Of a DNA stretch of 64,000 bases, positions 18,206 through 26,839 are shown piece by piece. The notes under the pieces were generated by a model that saw nothing but the letters and a program-made list of their open reading frames with translations, ran no database searches and was not told the origin of the DNA. The position numbers were made by a program, and so were the translations under genes. Each line of letters starts with the position of its first letter. Positions within the stretch are counted from its first letter, which is position 1. Source of the DNA: Jannaschia seohaensis (GTDB lineage Bacteria > Pseudomonadota > Alphaproteobacteria > Rhodobacterales > Rhodobacteraceae); assembly GCF_900116765.1 (NCBI RefSeq), contig NZ_UETC01000002.1, positions 310,001 through 374,000 of the forward strand. The letters run 5' to 3'.

Positions 18206-19633
18206 TCACATCAGGCGCTGCACATTCACACCGAAGGTGACGGCGCCGATCTTCTCGCCGGTGTCGGGATCGACGATCGGCATCGACGCCTGGATCTGGT
18301 AGTAACCCGTGCTGTCGTCGAACTCGACCTCGCTGATGTGCAGCCCGCCATCCTCGCGGTCGTAGGTCTCCTGCCACTTGGCCTCGTCGCCCTGCCAATA
18401 GTCGGAGGTGACGGCGCTCTGCGCCACGTTCAGCCCGCGATTATCCATCACGAAGGCCTCGGTGACGAAGCCCGCCGAGCCGCGCTGCCGCTGCGCCAGG
18501 GTGAGGGACGCGTCGCGGGTCATAAGGTCTTCGATCAGAGGTCCACCGCCGGACTTGGCCTGGGCGCGCCATTCCCGGTCCAGGGCTTCGATATCCTCGA
18601 GCTTCAGCTCGGCATGGGCGGCGTTCTGGGCGCGGATGGCGGCGATCAGCTCCGGGTCGGTCAGCCAGGAGCTGAGCTCCCGCTCGACATAGGCGGCCAG
18701 CGGCACCTTGTAGACGTCTTCCTGGCCGGGCGACGAGATCATCGTGAGCGTGACCACGTTGCGCATGTCGTCGGACAGCCCGCTGGTGAGCGAAGCGACC
18801 TGGGCGAGGTCGCTTTCCCGCGCGCTTCCGAGAGCGACGAGACCATTGAGAAGGGTATGTGCCTCCGACCAGCGGTCATACATCGCGCTCAGCTCGTTGC
18901 GGACGATGTCGGTCCGGGGCGGGTTGATACCCGCCTGCGGCATGCCGTCCCGCAGCGCGACGAGGGTCGCGTCGAAGGTAGAGACCGCCGCGGCGAGATC
19001 GCCGCCCGTCCCGAAGGCATCGATGCCGGCGCTCATCCCGCAAACGATGCGGTCCATCTCCGCCAGAAGCTTGGTCTGGCGGCCCATGAAGTTGAGCGCG
19101 ACCGCATCCACCTGCAAAAGCTCCTGCGGGTTGGAGTAGCGGCCGGAGACGTCGGCCAGCAGGCTTTCGGCCGAATCCATCAGGTCCGCATGGGTCGTGG
19201 CGACCGCCGAGAGCGCAGCGGGCGTGGGCGTCCCGGTCGCGACGGCACGGATCGGCTCCCAGGCGCTCTCCATGGCGTCGAGACGGCGGACGATCCGGCC
19301 GTTCGTTCTCGGTCCCGGAACACCGAGCGCCGGGTCGCCATCGCGCAGACCGGCGACGACGAAATCGAACAGCGTCGTCGCCTCCCGGCGCGCATCCGCA
19401 CTGATCGCGGGATCCACGCTGGCCCGACAGGCGGTCGCGACAGCCTGCTCTCCGAGAGAGCGGAGGTTGGCGGACAGGAAGACCCGTGCCTTGCTGCCGT
19501 CATAGACCGCCTCTTCGGCGAAAGCGGGGGGAGCGGCGACCGTTACGCAAAGAACCGCGACGGCGCTCAGGCAGGCGGACGAAAGAGCCTGCGGGCGGGG
19601 CGGGAAAAACAAGGCGACTCGAGATAAGGGCAT
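18206..19633 (-). CDS. Secreted PilJ-like and Cache-like sensor protein
   Basis: The 475-residue product has a signal peptide ending AAPPAFA and no further membrane helix. After it come two segments resembling the PilJ-type helical module of methyl-accepting proteins: one near residues 40-130, the second with NFMGRQTKLLAEMDRIVCGMS near residue 180. The last ~130 residues look like a small PDC/Cache domain (GFVTEAFVMDNRGLNVAQSA, then SEVEFDDSTGYYQIQASMPI, ending GEKIGAVTFGVNV). There is no HAMP, kinase or signalling output, so it may be a free periplasmic ligand-binding partner. The start at 19633 gives the signal peptide; a longer reading to 19756 is unlikely. It converges on mmsB. Confidence 0.6.
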   Translation of the reverse strand: MPLSRVALFFPPRPQALSSACLSAVAVLCVTVAAPPAFAEEAVYDGSKARVFLSANLRSLGEQAVATACRASVDPAISADARREATTLFDFVVAGLRDGDPALGVPGPRTNGRIVRRLDAMESAWEPIRAVATGTPTPAALSAVATTHADLMDSAESLLADVSGRYSNPQELLQVDAVALNFMGRQTKLLAEMDRIVCGMSAGIDAFGTGGDLAAAVSTFDATLVALRDGMPQAGINPPRTDIVRNELSAMYDRWSEAHTLLNGLVALGSARESDLAQVASLTSGLSDDMRNVVTLTMISSPGQEDVYKVPLAAYVERELSSWLTDPELIAAIRAQNAAHAELKLEDIEALDREWRAQAKSGGGPLIEDLMTRDASLTLAQRQRGSAGFVTEAFVMDNRGLNVAQSAVTSDYWQGDEAKWQETYDREDGGLHISEVEFDDSTGYYQIQASMPIVDPDTGEKIGAVTFGVNVQRLM

Positions 19634-19794
19634 TGGACAACCCTCCTCGATCTGGTTCGATTCGACCCTGATCGGGGAGGTGGGCAAAACGATGGCCGAA
19701 AGGGCGAGCAGGCGGGGCTCTGCTGCGCTCGGCACAGCCGTCCTGCAACCGGACACGGGCAGAACGCAGTTCCAAAACGCTTGACCGAGAAGAA

Positions 19795-19871
19795 TGGCGC
19801 GGTTGACGGGGCTCGAACCCGCGACCCCCGGCGTGACAGGCCGGTACTCTAACCAACTGAGCTACAACCGC
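19795..19871 (-). tRNA. tRNA-Asp (GTC)
   Basis: Read on the minus strand this 77-base gene folds as a cloverleaf. The acceptor stem is GCGGTTG/CAACCGC, followed by TAGCTCAGTTGGTTAGA in the D arm, an anticodon loop with GTC, a T arm with GGTTCGAGCCC, discriminator G and encoded CCA. Anticodon and G73 identify an aspartate tRNA. No integrase or flanking duplication marks it as an integration site here. Confidence 0.95.
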
Positions 19872-19944
19872 GCGTGAGCGGCTCGATAGCGACCTCCGTG
19901 GGGGGGGTCAATGCCCTCTGCACATCCTTTGTCCAAACGGCGCG

Positions 19945-20739
19945 TCACATCGCCGGCAAGTCCCGGATCGGCCCGCGATCCAGGCGCCACGCCTCGGGCC
20001 CGGCCGAAGGAAAGAGGGTCCGCACCAAGGGATCGTGCCCCGGCACCACGAGACCCGGAGCGGAGGCGAGGGCCTGGATCGTCGCGAAGCCTTCCAGCAT
20101 TTCTTCGACATCAACGACGATGGGGAACGGCTTGGCGGCCCGGTAGTTCTCATAGAAATGCGCCGCGTCCGAGGCGAGGCAAAGCCATCCGACCTCGGTG
20201 CGGACCCGCACGGCCTGCAACCCCTTCGAATGGCCGCCGATACGATGCACCGTCACGCCCTCGGCCACCTGCCCGTCGCCCTGGTGAAAGACGACCCGGC
20301 CCGAATAGAGCCGCCGCACCGCCTCGCAGATATGGTCGCCGGTAAACGGCATGCGCAGCGCGTCGTGGCACATGCAAGGTCCGGTGGCATAGGCCATCTC
20401 GGCGGCCTGGATGTGCAGCGTCGCGTTTGGAAACAGGTGCAGCCCGCCCGCATGGTCGTAATGCAGATGCGTGACGATCACCCGGTCGACGGCCTCGGCG
20501 GCAAGACCGAACGGGGCCAGCGCCTCCCGCGGGTCGCGCTGAATCGGTCGGGACCGGCGCGCGCCCTCTTCCGCGTCATAGCCCGTATCGACCAGGATCG
20601 TCTCCTCGCCGCGCCGGAGCAGCCAGATGAAGTAGTCGATCGGATGCCGCGCCGCGTGGTCGTCGTCGAAGAGAAAGCTATCCCCCCGCACCCGCGCGGT
20701 CCGATCGCCATAGCGCAGCGCGAAAACCTCCCAGCTCAT
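19945..20739 (-). CDS. Metallo-beta-lactamase-fold hydrolase, AHL-lactonase-like
   Basis: The 264 residues carry the full dinuclear zinc set of the metallo-beta-lactamase fold: THLHYDHAGG near residue 91, a histidine in GGHSKG, the aspartate in LASDAAHF and a final histidine in VPGHDPL. The overall layout (LVDTGYDAEEGARR before the first motif) resembles the N-acyl-homoserine-lactonase family, but many members act on other lactones or esters. Its ATG overlaps the stop of the ABM-domain gene by four bases, so the two are coupled. Confidence 0.8.
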   Translation of the reverse strand: MSWEVFALRYGDRTARVRGDSFLFDDDHAARHPIDYFIWLLRRGEETILVDTGYDAEEGARRSRPIQRDPREALAPFGLAAEAVDRVIVTHLHYDHAGGLHLFPNATLHIQAAEMAYATGPCMCHDALRMPFTGDHICEAVRRLYSGRVVFHQGDGQVAEGVTVHRIGGHSKGLQAVRVRTEVGWLCLASDAAHFYENYRAAKPFPIVVDVEEMLEGFATIQALASAPGLVVPGHDPLVRTLFPSAGPEAWRLDRGPIRDLPAM

Positions 20740-21023
20740 CCCTCGACCCGATCCCAGGTCTTGACGTGCTTGGCCACGATCATCGGCGTCACCGCCGCGT
20801 CGAACACCTTGTAGTGCTGGGTCTGCCGATGGGCGTCGAACCCCGCCGCGTCGTCGTAGATTTCATAGAGAAACACCTCGTCGGACCGGGACGGGTCGGT
20901 CAGCACGTCGAATCGCAGGCAGGCGGGCTCTCCCAGGGACGCGCGCGCATTCGCCATCAGGGCGGGCAAGAAGTCGGGCATCCGGCCCGAGGCGACCTCG
21001 ATGGTGACGGTGACTGCGAACAT
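20736..21023 (-). CDS. ABM-domain monooxygenase-like protein
   Basis: A 95-residue ferredoxin-like alpha/beta barrel protein of the antibiotic-biosynthesis-monooxygenase (ABM/LsrG-like) type. It begins FAVTVTIEVASGRMPDFLPALMANA and has the core PACLRFDVLTDPSRSDEVFLYEIYDDAAGFDAHRQT. The start at 21023 has AGGGAGG upstream and fits the family start; a longer reading to 21116 crosses the divergent promoter. It is the first gene of a leftward pair with the lactonase-like hydrolase. The substrate is unknown; such proteins act on small signals or quinones without cofactors. Confidence 0.8.
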   Translation of the reverse strand: MFAVTVTIEVASGRMPDFLPALMANARASLGEPACLRFDVLTDPSRSDEVFLYEIYDDAAGFDAHRQTQHYKVFDAAVTPMIVAKHVKTWDRVEG

Positions 21024-21083
21024 GCTTTTCCTCCCTGCGCGCATGCGCCTAACTGCGCCCGACTGTCGCAGGGAGGGCACGGA

Positions 21084-22151
21084 ATGTCCAAAGAGTTCGA
21101 GATTGCGGTGTTTCATGGCGACGGCATCGGCCCCGAGATCATGGCACCCACGCTGCGCCTCTTGGACGGGCTGTCGGGGGCCTATCGCTTCGCCTGGCGC
21201 GACTGCCCGGCGGGGGCGGCGAGCTATCTCGACTGCGGCTCCGATCTGCCGGAGGCGTCGCTAGAGACGGCGCGTCGGGCGGACGCGATCCTGCTCTCGG
21301 CCCTGGGCGATCCGGCGGTGCGCTACCCGGACGGCACCGAAATGACGCCGCAGATCGACATCCGCATTGCGTTGGACCTCTATGCGGGCGTGCGCCCGGT
21401 CCGCATCGTCCCGGGAATGCGGACGCCGCTGGCCTTGCCGGAGGGCAAGGTCGTGGACTTCGTCCTGGTCCGGGAATCGACCGAAGGTCTGTTCCATACC
21501 CAGGGCAAAGGCACCGTCACCGCCGACATGGCCGAAGAGACCCTGCGCCTCACCCGCCGCACCACCGAGAAGGTGTGCCGCTTCAGCTTCGACCTGGCCC
21601 GGGCGCGCAAGGCGGAAGGCCACCGGGGCCGCGTGACCAGCGTGGACAAGGCCAATGTCTTCCGCGCCTTCGCCTTCTGGCGGGAGATCTTTGACGGGGT
21701 GGCCCGGGACTACCCGGACCTGACCGCCGACCATGCCTATGTCGACGCGATGGCGCTGTGGTTCGTGCTGAAACCCTGGGACTGGGACGTGATGGTGACC
21801 GAGAACATGTTCGGAGACATCCTCTCGGACCTGGGCGCGGGGCTGATGGGCGGGCTCGGCATGGCGCCCTCGGCCGATATCGGCGACGACCATGCGGTGT
21901 TTCAGCCCTGCCATGGCTCCGCGCCGGATATCGCGGGCCAGGGGATCGCCAACCCCTTCGCGATGATCCTGTCGGCGGGGATGATGCTGGATTGGCTGGG
22001 GCGGCGGCACGCGGTGCCCGAGATGATCGCCGACGCGGCGCGGGTGCAGGCCGCCGTCGATGGCTGCCTCGCCGCCGGAGAGACCACCGGCGATCTTGGC
22101 GGGACGCTCGACACCGAGGGCGCGGCGGATGCCGTGATCGCCCGCCTGTGA
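21084..22151 (+). CDS. Isocitrate/isopropylmalate-family dehydrogenase
   Basis: Beta-decarboxylating NAD(P)-dependent dehydrogenase of 355 residues. It shows [18 protein letters not shown] at the start, [14 protein letters not shown] in the substrate region, and the metal-site block [18 protein letters not shown] followed by [18 protein letters not shown] and [17 protein letters not shown]. It is more diverged than leuB or icd and lacks their pathway neighbours, so tartrate/malate-type or another 2-hydroxyacid substrate is possible. The stop overlaps the GTG of the next gene by four bases (GTGA), indicating a two-gene catabolic unit. Confidence 0.82.
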   Translation: MSKEFEIAVFHGDGIGPEIMAPTLRLLDGLSGAYRFAWRDCPAGAASYLDCGSDLPEASLETARRADAILLSALGDPAVRYPDGTEMTPQIDIRIALDLYAGVRPVRIVPGMRTPLALPEGKVVDFVLVRESTEGLFHTQGKGTVTADMAEETLRLTRRTTEKVCRFSFDLARARKAEGHRGRVTSVDKANVFRAFAFWREIFDGVARDYPDLTADHAYVDAMALWFVLKPWDWDVMVTENMFGDILSDLGAGLMGGLGMAPSADIGDDHAVFQPCHGSAPDIAGQGIANPFAMILSAGMMLDWLGRRHAVPEMIADAARVQAAVDGCLAAGETTGDLGGTLDTEGAADAVIARL

Positions 22152-23143
22152 CGCTGCGGGTCGGATTGCTGGGGCTGGGCTATTTCGCGCAGTTCCACCG
22201 GGAGGCCTGGGGCCGCATCCCTGGCGCGACCCTGGCCGCGACGGCCGATGGCGACCCGGCGAAGGGAGCGGACCATCCCGACCTCGACGGCTTGCTGGAT
22301 GCGGGGATCGACCTGCTGGACATCGCGACACCGCCGCCGACCCATGCCGCCGCCATCCGCGCCGCCCTGCCCCGCGGCTTGCGCGCGATCATCTGCCAGA
22401 AGCCGTTCTGCACCTCTCCCGAAGAGGCCCGCGCCGTCACCGAAGCGGCCGAGGCGGCGGGCGTCCCGCTGATCGTGCACGAGAACTTCCGCTTCCAGCC
22501 CTGGTTCCGGACGATGCGGGCGGCGCTCGACGCGGGCCGCATCGGCCGGCCGCTGTCGTTGACGTTCCGCCTGCGCCCCGGCGACGGACAGGGGGAGGAT
22601 GCCTATCTCGCGCGGCAGCCCTATTTCCGGACCATGCCGCGCCTGTTGATCCACGAGACGGGCGTGCATTATCTCGACGTCTTCCGCTACCTGATGGGCA
22701 TGCCGGACGGGATCTATGCCGATCTGCGGCGGCTGAACCCCGCGATCCGGGGGGAGGACGCGGGGCTGGTCGTGCTCGACTATGGCGGCGGCGCCCGGGC
22801 CGTCCTGGACGGCAACCGGCTGCTCGATTTCGACACCGACGATCCGCGGCGGACTTTCGGGACGGCTCTCCTGGAAGGCACGGAGGGCAGTCTGCGGCTA
22901 GCGGGGGATGGCGCGGTCACCTGGCGCCGCTTCGGCACGCGCGAGACCGAGACCCTGCTTCACGCGCGGGACTGGCCGGGCTTCGCCGGCGACAGCGTCC
23001 ACGCGCTGCAATCCCACGTCGTGCGGGCGCTGAGCGGCGCGGGCGCGCTGGAGAACACCGCGCGGGACTATCTGGAGGTCATCGAGATGGTCGAACTGGC
23101 CTATGCCGCCTTCGAGGCGAGGACGCGCCTGCCGCTCCGTTGA
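22148..23143 (+). CDS. Gfo/Idh/MocA-family oxidoreductase
   Basis: A 331-residue NAD(P)-dependent oxidoreductase, usually acting on sugars or cyclitols. It starts VGLLGLGYFAQFHREAWGRIPG (Rossmann fold), has ICQKPFCTSPEEA at the position of the family EKP motif, with Glu replaced by Gln, and VHENFRFQPWFRTMR and LIHETGVHYLDVFRYLMG for the substrate face. The start is a GTG within the stop codon of the upstream dehydrogenase. The pair could oxidise successive intermediates of one hydroxy-acid or polyol route; that is inference from coupling. Confidence 0.83.
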   Translation: MTLRVGLLGLGYFAQFHREAWGRIPGATLAATADGDPAKGADHPDLDGLLDAGIDLLDIATPPPTHAAAIRAALPRGLRAIICQKPFCTSPEEARAVTEAAEAAGVPLIVHENFRFQPWFRTMRAALDAGRIGRPLSLTFRLRPGDGQGEDAYLARQPYFRTMPRLLIHETGVHYLDVFRYLMGMPDGIYADLRRLNPAIRGEDAGLVVLDYGGGARAVLDGNRLLDFDTDDPRRTFGTALLEGTEGSLRLAGDGAVTWRRFGTRETETLLHARDWPGFAGDSVHALQSHVVRALSGAGALENTARDYLEVIEMVELAYAAFEARTRLPLR

Positions 23144-23255
23144 CGGATCGATCGAATGCGATGTGTTCGTCGCAGGGCGTTAGGGAAGCCTTTATCTCTC
23201 CCCTCCATCCTGCGCGGGCCAACCATCATGTGAAACATGACGAATCGAGGCTGCG

Positions 23256-23432
23256 ATGATCCGTGTGACCTTCTGGGCGAGGCGAAGTTCCTACGTCCAG
23301 ACACTGGAGATGAAACTGGCTATCCTGTTGCTATGCCTCTTTTTGGCGCTGCTCGGGCTGATGCCCGTGGCGACCGAGGCCGGAAGAGACTGTGAGGAGG
23401 ACGGTGGCGACATCTGTGCGCCAGCGCCCTAG
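23256..23432 (+). CDS. Possible small secreted or membrane peptide
   Basis: An open frame of 58 codons with a hydrophobic run (LAILLLCLFLALLGLMPVA) followed by an acidic tail with two cysteines (DCEEDGGDIC). An internal ATG at 23310 would give a 40-residue peptide beginning directly with a signal-like sequence. No homolog is recognised and the ribosome binding site is weak. Its stop overlaps the convergent rpe stop. Confidence 0.35.
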   Translation: MIRVTFWARRSSYVQTLEMKLAILLLCLFLALLGLMPVATEAGRDCEEDGGDICAPAP

Positions 23433-24124
23433 TCGCGGCGGGCGGCCTCGGCCGCACTGCGGATCTCGCGGATGGCGCGGCCATAGCCCTCCGGGTTGTC
23501 GACCGTGCCATGCTTGAACACCGCGGACCCGGCGACCAGAACATCCGCCCCGGCCTCAGTGACCAGAGGGGCCGTGACGGGGTCCACCCCGCCATCGATC
23601 TCGATATGAATGGGTCGGTCCCCGATCATCTCGCGCAGACGCCGCACCTTGGCGATCTGCGAGCGGATGAACTTCTGCCCGCCGAAGCCCGGATTGACGG
23701 TCATCACACAGATCAGGTCCACTTCGTCCAGCAGCATCTCCACCGCCTCCGCCGGCGTGCCCGGGTTCAGCGCCAGCCCCGCGCGCACCCCCGCCCCGCG
23801 AATCGCCTGGAGTGTCCGATGCACATGCGGCCCGGCCTCCAGATGCGCGGTCAGCACATCGGCCCCCGCCTCGACGAAGCCCTCCAGATAGGCGTCCACT
23901 GGCGAGATCATCAGATGCACGTCCATGACGCCGCGGATATGCGGCCGGATCGCGGCGCAGGTCGCGGCGCCAAAGCTGATATTGGGCACGAAATGCCCGT
24001 CCATCACATCGACATGGACCCAATCGGCCCCCTGCCCTTCGATGGCGGCGCATTCGGCGCCAAAGTTGGCGAAATCGGCGGCGAGGATCGAGGGGGCGAT
24101 CTTGATGGAGCGATCGAAGGTCAT
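23429..24124 (-). CDS. rpe: Ribulose-phosphate 3-epimerase
   Basis: TIM-barrel epimerase that interconverts ribulose-5-P and xylulose-5-P in the pentose phosphate and Calvin pathways. The 231-residue protein shows IAPSILAADFANFG, the metal-binding VHVDVMDGHFVPNISFG, DVHLMISPVDAYLEGF, MTVNPGFGGQKFI and IEIDGGVDPVTA, all family signatures with metal ligands intact. It follows the 5-formyl-THF cyclo-ligase gene by 17 bases on the same strand, so the two may be cotranscribed. Confidence 0.95.
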   Translation of the reverse strand: MTFDRSIKIAPSILAADFANFGAECAAIEGQGADWVHVDVMDGHFVPNISFGAATCAAIRPHIRGVMDVHLMISPVDAYLEGFVEAGADVLTAHLEAGPHVHRTLQAIRGAGVRAGLALNPGTPAEAVEMLLDEVDLICVMTVNPGFGGQKFIRSQIAKVRRLREMIGDRPIHIEIDGGVDPVTAPLVTEAGADVLVAGSAVFKHGTVDNPEGYGRAIREIRSAAEAARRD

Positions 24125-24141
24125 GGAAGTCTCCTGAGGGG

Positions 24142-24702
24142 TCAGTCCGCCCCGACCACGCCGCGGTCGGTCACGATATAAGGCAGCAGCACGTCATGGG
24201 GGCCGCGCGGGATTTGCGGCAGGCGTTGCGCCTCCACCGCGAGGCCCACGATCAGCGCGTCGGACAGGCCCGCCAGCGTCCGGTCATAGAACCCGCCGCC
24301 ATAGCCCAGCCGCGCGCCCGAGGCGTCGAAGCCGCACATCGGCACGATCACCACGTCCGGCACGCGCCAGCCGCCCTCGACCGGCTCCGGCACGTTGAAG
24401 GCCCCCGGGGCCATTTCGCAGCCTGGCGTCCATTCGCGGAACCGCAGCGGCGCGCCCTTGGAAGTGACTACGGGCACGCAGATCCGGTTGTCGAGGCTAA
24501 GGGCCCGCATCACGCGGGTCGGGTCCACCTCGGAGCCGATAGGCATGTAGCCCGCGATGGTCCGCCCCTTCAGATGCATCAGCCGGGCATAGAGCCGCAC
24601 CGCCGCCGCCGCGCGCGCGGTGATCGGGGCCGCCTCGCGCGCGGCAAGGCAGCGCTTACGCAGTTGCGCCTTCATCTCCCGAAGCCTAGCGTCCGCGGTC
24701 AT
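24142..24702 (-). CDS. 5-formyltetrahydrofolate cyclo-ligase
   Basis: ATP-dependent conversion of 5-formyl-THF to 5,10-methenyl-THF, recycling a folate storage form. The protein of about 186 residues has KAQLRKRCLAAREA near the N-terminus, GYMPIGSEVDP, and the nucleotide-binding end DVVIVPMCGFDASGARLGYGGGFYDRTL. The start is uncertain: the ATG at 24702 overlaps the divergent VOC start in a CATG, a GTG lies six bases upstream, and an internal ATG at 24675 would free some promoter space. Confidence 0.88.
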   Translation of the reverse strand: MTADARLREMKAQLRKRCLAAREAAPITARAAAAVRLYARLMHLKGRTIAGYMPIGSEVDPTRVMRALSLDNRICVPVVTSKGAPLRFREWTPGCEMAPGAFNVPEPVEGGWRVPDVVIVPMCGFDASGARLGYGGGFYDRTLAGLSDALIVGLAVEAQRLPQIPRGPHDVLLPYIVTDRGVVGAD

Positions 24703-25303
24703 GGCCACCTTCGATCACTTCGCCGTCTCCGCCGCAACGCTCTCCGAGGGGGTCGCGCATGTCGCGGCGGTGTTGGGCCTGCAGATGGGGCCTGGGGGAA
24801 AACACGACCTGATGTCTACCCATAATCGCCTCTCGGGCCTGGGCCCCGGCGAATACATGGAGGTCATCGCCATCGACCCCGACGCGCCCCCGCCCGGCCG
24901 TCCCCGCTGGTTCGACCTGGACCGGCGGTCGGGGCCGCCCCGGATCGGCAACTGGATCGCGCGGGTGAACGATCTGGACGCGGTGGTGGCGCGCTGGCCG
25001 GAGGCGGGACAGCCGCTGTCGTTCCAGCGCGGCCCGTTCCGCTGGCGCATGGCCGTTCCCGATGACGGGATCCTGCCCTTCGACGGCTGCTTCCCCGCCC
25101 TCATCCAGTGGGAGAGCGCCGCGCCCAGCTTCGACGACGTGGGCCTGCGCCTGACGGGGCTGGAGCTGCGCCATCCCGAAGGCGCGGCTCTGGCCGAGGT
25201 CCTGGCCGACCTGATCCGCGACCCGCGCATCCAAGCCGCCACCGGCCCGCGCCGGATCACCGCGCATCTCGACACGCCCGACGGCCCCCGCACCCTGTCG
25301 TGA
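24701..25303 (+). CDS. VOC/glyoxalase-like domain protein
   Basis: A 200-residue protein with a vicinal-oxygen-chelate type start (FDHFAVSAATLSEGVAHVAAVLGL) and GLGPGEYMEVIAIDPDAP, resembling the glyoxalase-like family that has one recognisable VOC half and a divergent second half (GLRLTGLELRHPEGAALAEVL). Its metal ligands and substrate cannot be assigned with confidence. The start overlaps the divergent cyclo-ligase start, and its TGA overlaps the GTG of the following metalloprotease gene by four bases. Confidence 0.72.
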   Translation: MATFDHFAVSAATLSEGVAHVAAVLGLQMGPGGKHDLMSTHNRLSGLGPGEYMEVIAIDPDAPPPGRPRWFDLDRRSGPPRIGNWIARVNDLDAVVARWPEAGQPLSFQRGPFRWRMAVPDDGILPFDGCFPALIQWESAAPSFDDVGLRLTGLELRHPEGAALAEVLADLIRDPRIQAATGPRRITAHLDTPDGPRTLS

Positions 25304-25695
25304 GCGACGCGCTGCCCCCCAGCCTGGACGAGATCGAGGCCCTGGCCCAGGCCACGCGCGACGCCCTGCCCGCCCCCTTCGCGGGTCTGGCCACCGAGGT
25401 CCGCCTGGTGGTCGAGGACTGGCCCTCGGAGGAGATCCTCGACGAGATGGAGATCGAGGACGCCTACGACCTGACCGGTCTCTACGAGGGCGTGCCGCTC
25501 ATCGAGCGCTCGGTCGAGCACCCCGAGCCGCCCTCGACCGTCAGCCTCTTCCGCCGCCCGATCCTGGACGAATGGGCGGCACGCGGCGACGTGACCCTGG
25601 GGGAGCTTGTCGCCCATGTCACGGTCCACGAATTCGCCCATCATTTCGGCTGGTCCGACGAGGAGATCGCCCGAATCGACCGCTGGTGGGAGTGA
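25300..25695 (+). CDS. Small zincin-like metallopeptidase
   Basis: A 131-residue acidic cytoplasmic protein with the zinc motif HEFAHHFGWSDEEI near the C-terminus (HExxH, with a following acidic stretch). Size, the acidic N-terminal half and the sequence TVHEFAHHFG fit the minimal zincin family (PF06262-like) of unknown substrate. The GTG start lies in the stop codon of the VOC gene, so the two are translated as a unit. Confidence 0.82.
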   Translation: MSDALPPSLDEIEALAQATRDALPAPFAGLATEVRLVVEDWPSEEILDEMEIEDAYDLTGLYEGVPLIERSVEHPEPPSTVSLFRRPILDEWAARGDVTLGELVAHVTVHEFAHHFGWSDEEIARIDRWWE

Positions 25696-26069
25696 GCCCC
25701 AGGCCAGCGCGACGTCCAGCGGCTCCGGATCGGCTAGCCTCCGCAGATAAGCCAGGGGCGCGCATGGCCTGCGCCATGGCCTAGATCCCGGTCGCAATCT
25801 CTTCAAAATCGAAACGCTTGGCGCGCGCTCTCCCGGGCGAGACGGTCCGAGCGCACTCCACCGACCGCCCTCCCCTGCGGTTCGCGCCGATCATGCGCCG
25901 CCACGGCGTCCGAAGCCGGCCTGCGCGCCCCGCGCGAAGATCGAGCCGCAGCGCCGATGGCGGCGCCAGCCATCCGCTCAGGATTCCCTGCTTCGTCTCC
26001 GTTTGGGGCCGGTCATCTGGCGGCGATCCCGCTGACCTGGACGAATCGGCCGCAGCCTCCAAAACGCAG
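25696..26069. other. Intergenic region without recognised gene
   Basis: About 370 bases between the zincin gene and the carD terminator. Open frames on both strands are short, Arg/Pro/Ala-rich and lack ribosome binding sites. I see no RNA gene, repeat or promoter that I would defend here. Confidence 0.5.
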
Positions 26070-26091
26070 AAAGCGCCCCGCGGGGCGCTTT
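26070..26091 (-). terminator. Intrinsic terminator of carD
   Basis: Perfect 10-base-pair stem (AAAGCGCCCC/GGGGCGCTTT with a two-base centre). On the minus strand it is followed by CTGCGTTTT and lies 25 bases after the carD stop. The stem itself ends in T residues, so it can act in both directions. Confidence 0.8.
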
Positions 26092-26115
26092 CGACCAGCC
26101 CTTGCCGCTGGTGGA

Positions 26116-26622
26116 TCAGGCGGCGGCGCGCGACGACAGGATATCGTCCACCGCTTTCAGAGCGCCGTCCTCGTCCATGTCGTTCACGGCGGCGAGTTCC
26201 CGGGTCAGACGGTCGAGCGCGGCTTCATAGAGTTGCCGCTCGGAATAGGACTGCTCCCGCTGTTCGTCGTTGCGGTGCAGGTCGCGCACGACCTCGGCGA
26301 TGGCGATCAGGTCGCCGGAGTTGATCTTGGCCTCGTATTCCTGCGCGCGGCGGGACCACATGGCGCGCTTGACGCGGGCCTTGCCCTTCAGCGTCGACAT
26401 CGCCTTGGTGACGATATCGGGCGAGGAAAGCGCGCGCATGCCCACATCCGACGCCTTGTTGGTGGGCACGGAGAGCTTCATCTTGTCTTTGGTGAACTGG
26501 ACGACGAAGACCTCCAGTTCGTAACCTGCCACTTCCTGCTTCTCGACGGCGACGATCTGGCCCACGCCATGCGCGGGGTAGACGACGAAATCGTTCGGGC
26601 GGAATTCGGGCTTCTTGGCCAT
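26116..26622 (-). CDS. CarD-family transcriptional regulator
   Basis: RNA-polymerase-binding regulator (CarD/CdnL type) that stabilises open promoter complexes. The 168-residue product begins KPEFRPNDFVVYPAHGVGQIVAVEKQEV, the Tudor-like polymerase-interaction domain, followed by a helical DNA-contacting part (MSTLKGKARVKRAMWSRRAQEYEAKI, DLHRNDEQREQSYSERQLYE). The ATG at 26622 is supported by GAGG six bases upstream and by family length; longer readings add an Arg/Pro-rich leader. It is transcribed alone and ends at a strong terminator. Confidence 0.93.
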   Translation of the reverse strand: MAKKPEFRPNDFVVYPAHGVGQIVAVEKQEVAGYELEVFVVQFTKDKMKLSVPTNKASDVGMRALSSPDIVTKAMSTLKGKARVKRAMWSRRAQEYEAKINSGDLIAIAEVVRDLHRNDEQREQSYSERQLYEAALDRLTRELAAVNDMDEDGALKAVDDILSSRAAA

Positions 26623-26839
26623 GGGCATCCTCATACTGGGTCGCGCCCGCCGGGGATCGGCGACAAAAATCCGCGCCCGTAGCAAAGCGACGGGGCACGG
26701 GTTCGGCGTGACGATGTTGACCCGCTGCCCGGAAGGGGTCGGATCGGGTCGGCAGACAGACACGGGCAGACGCCCGATATCAGGATGACCATATCATATT
26801 TCAAGGCCCTGCGGAAGCGTCTGCCGCGCGGCCTCCGAG

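Noticed and set aside
19795-19944. tRNA-Asp as an attachment site for an integrated element
   Set aside because: No integrase gene and no duplicated tRNA 3' end were found in the flanking sequence.
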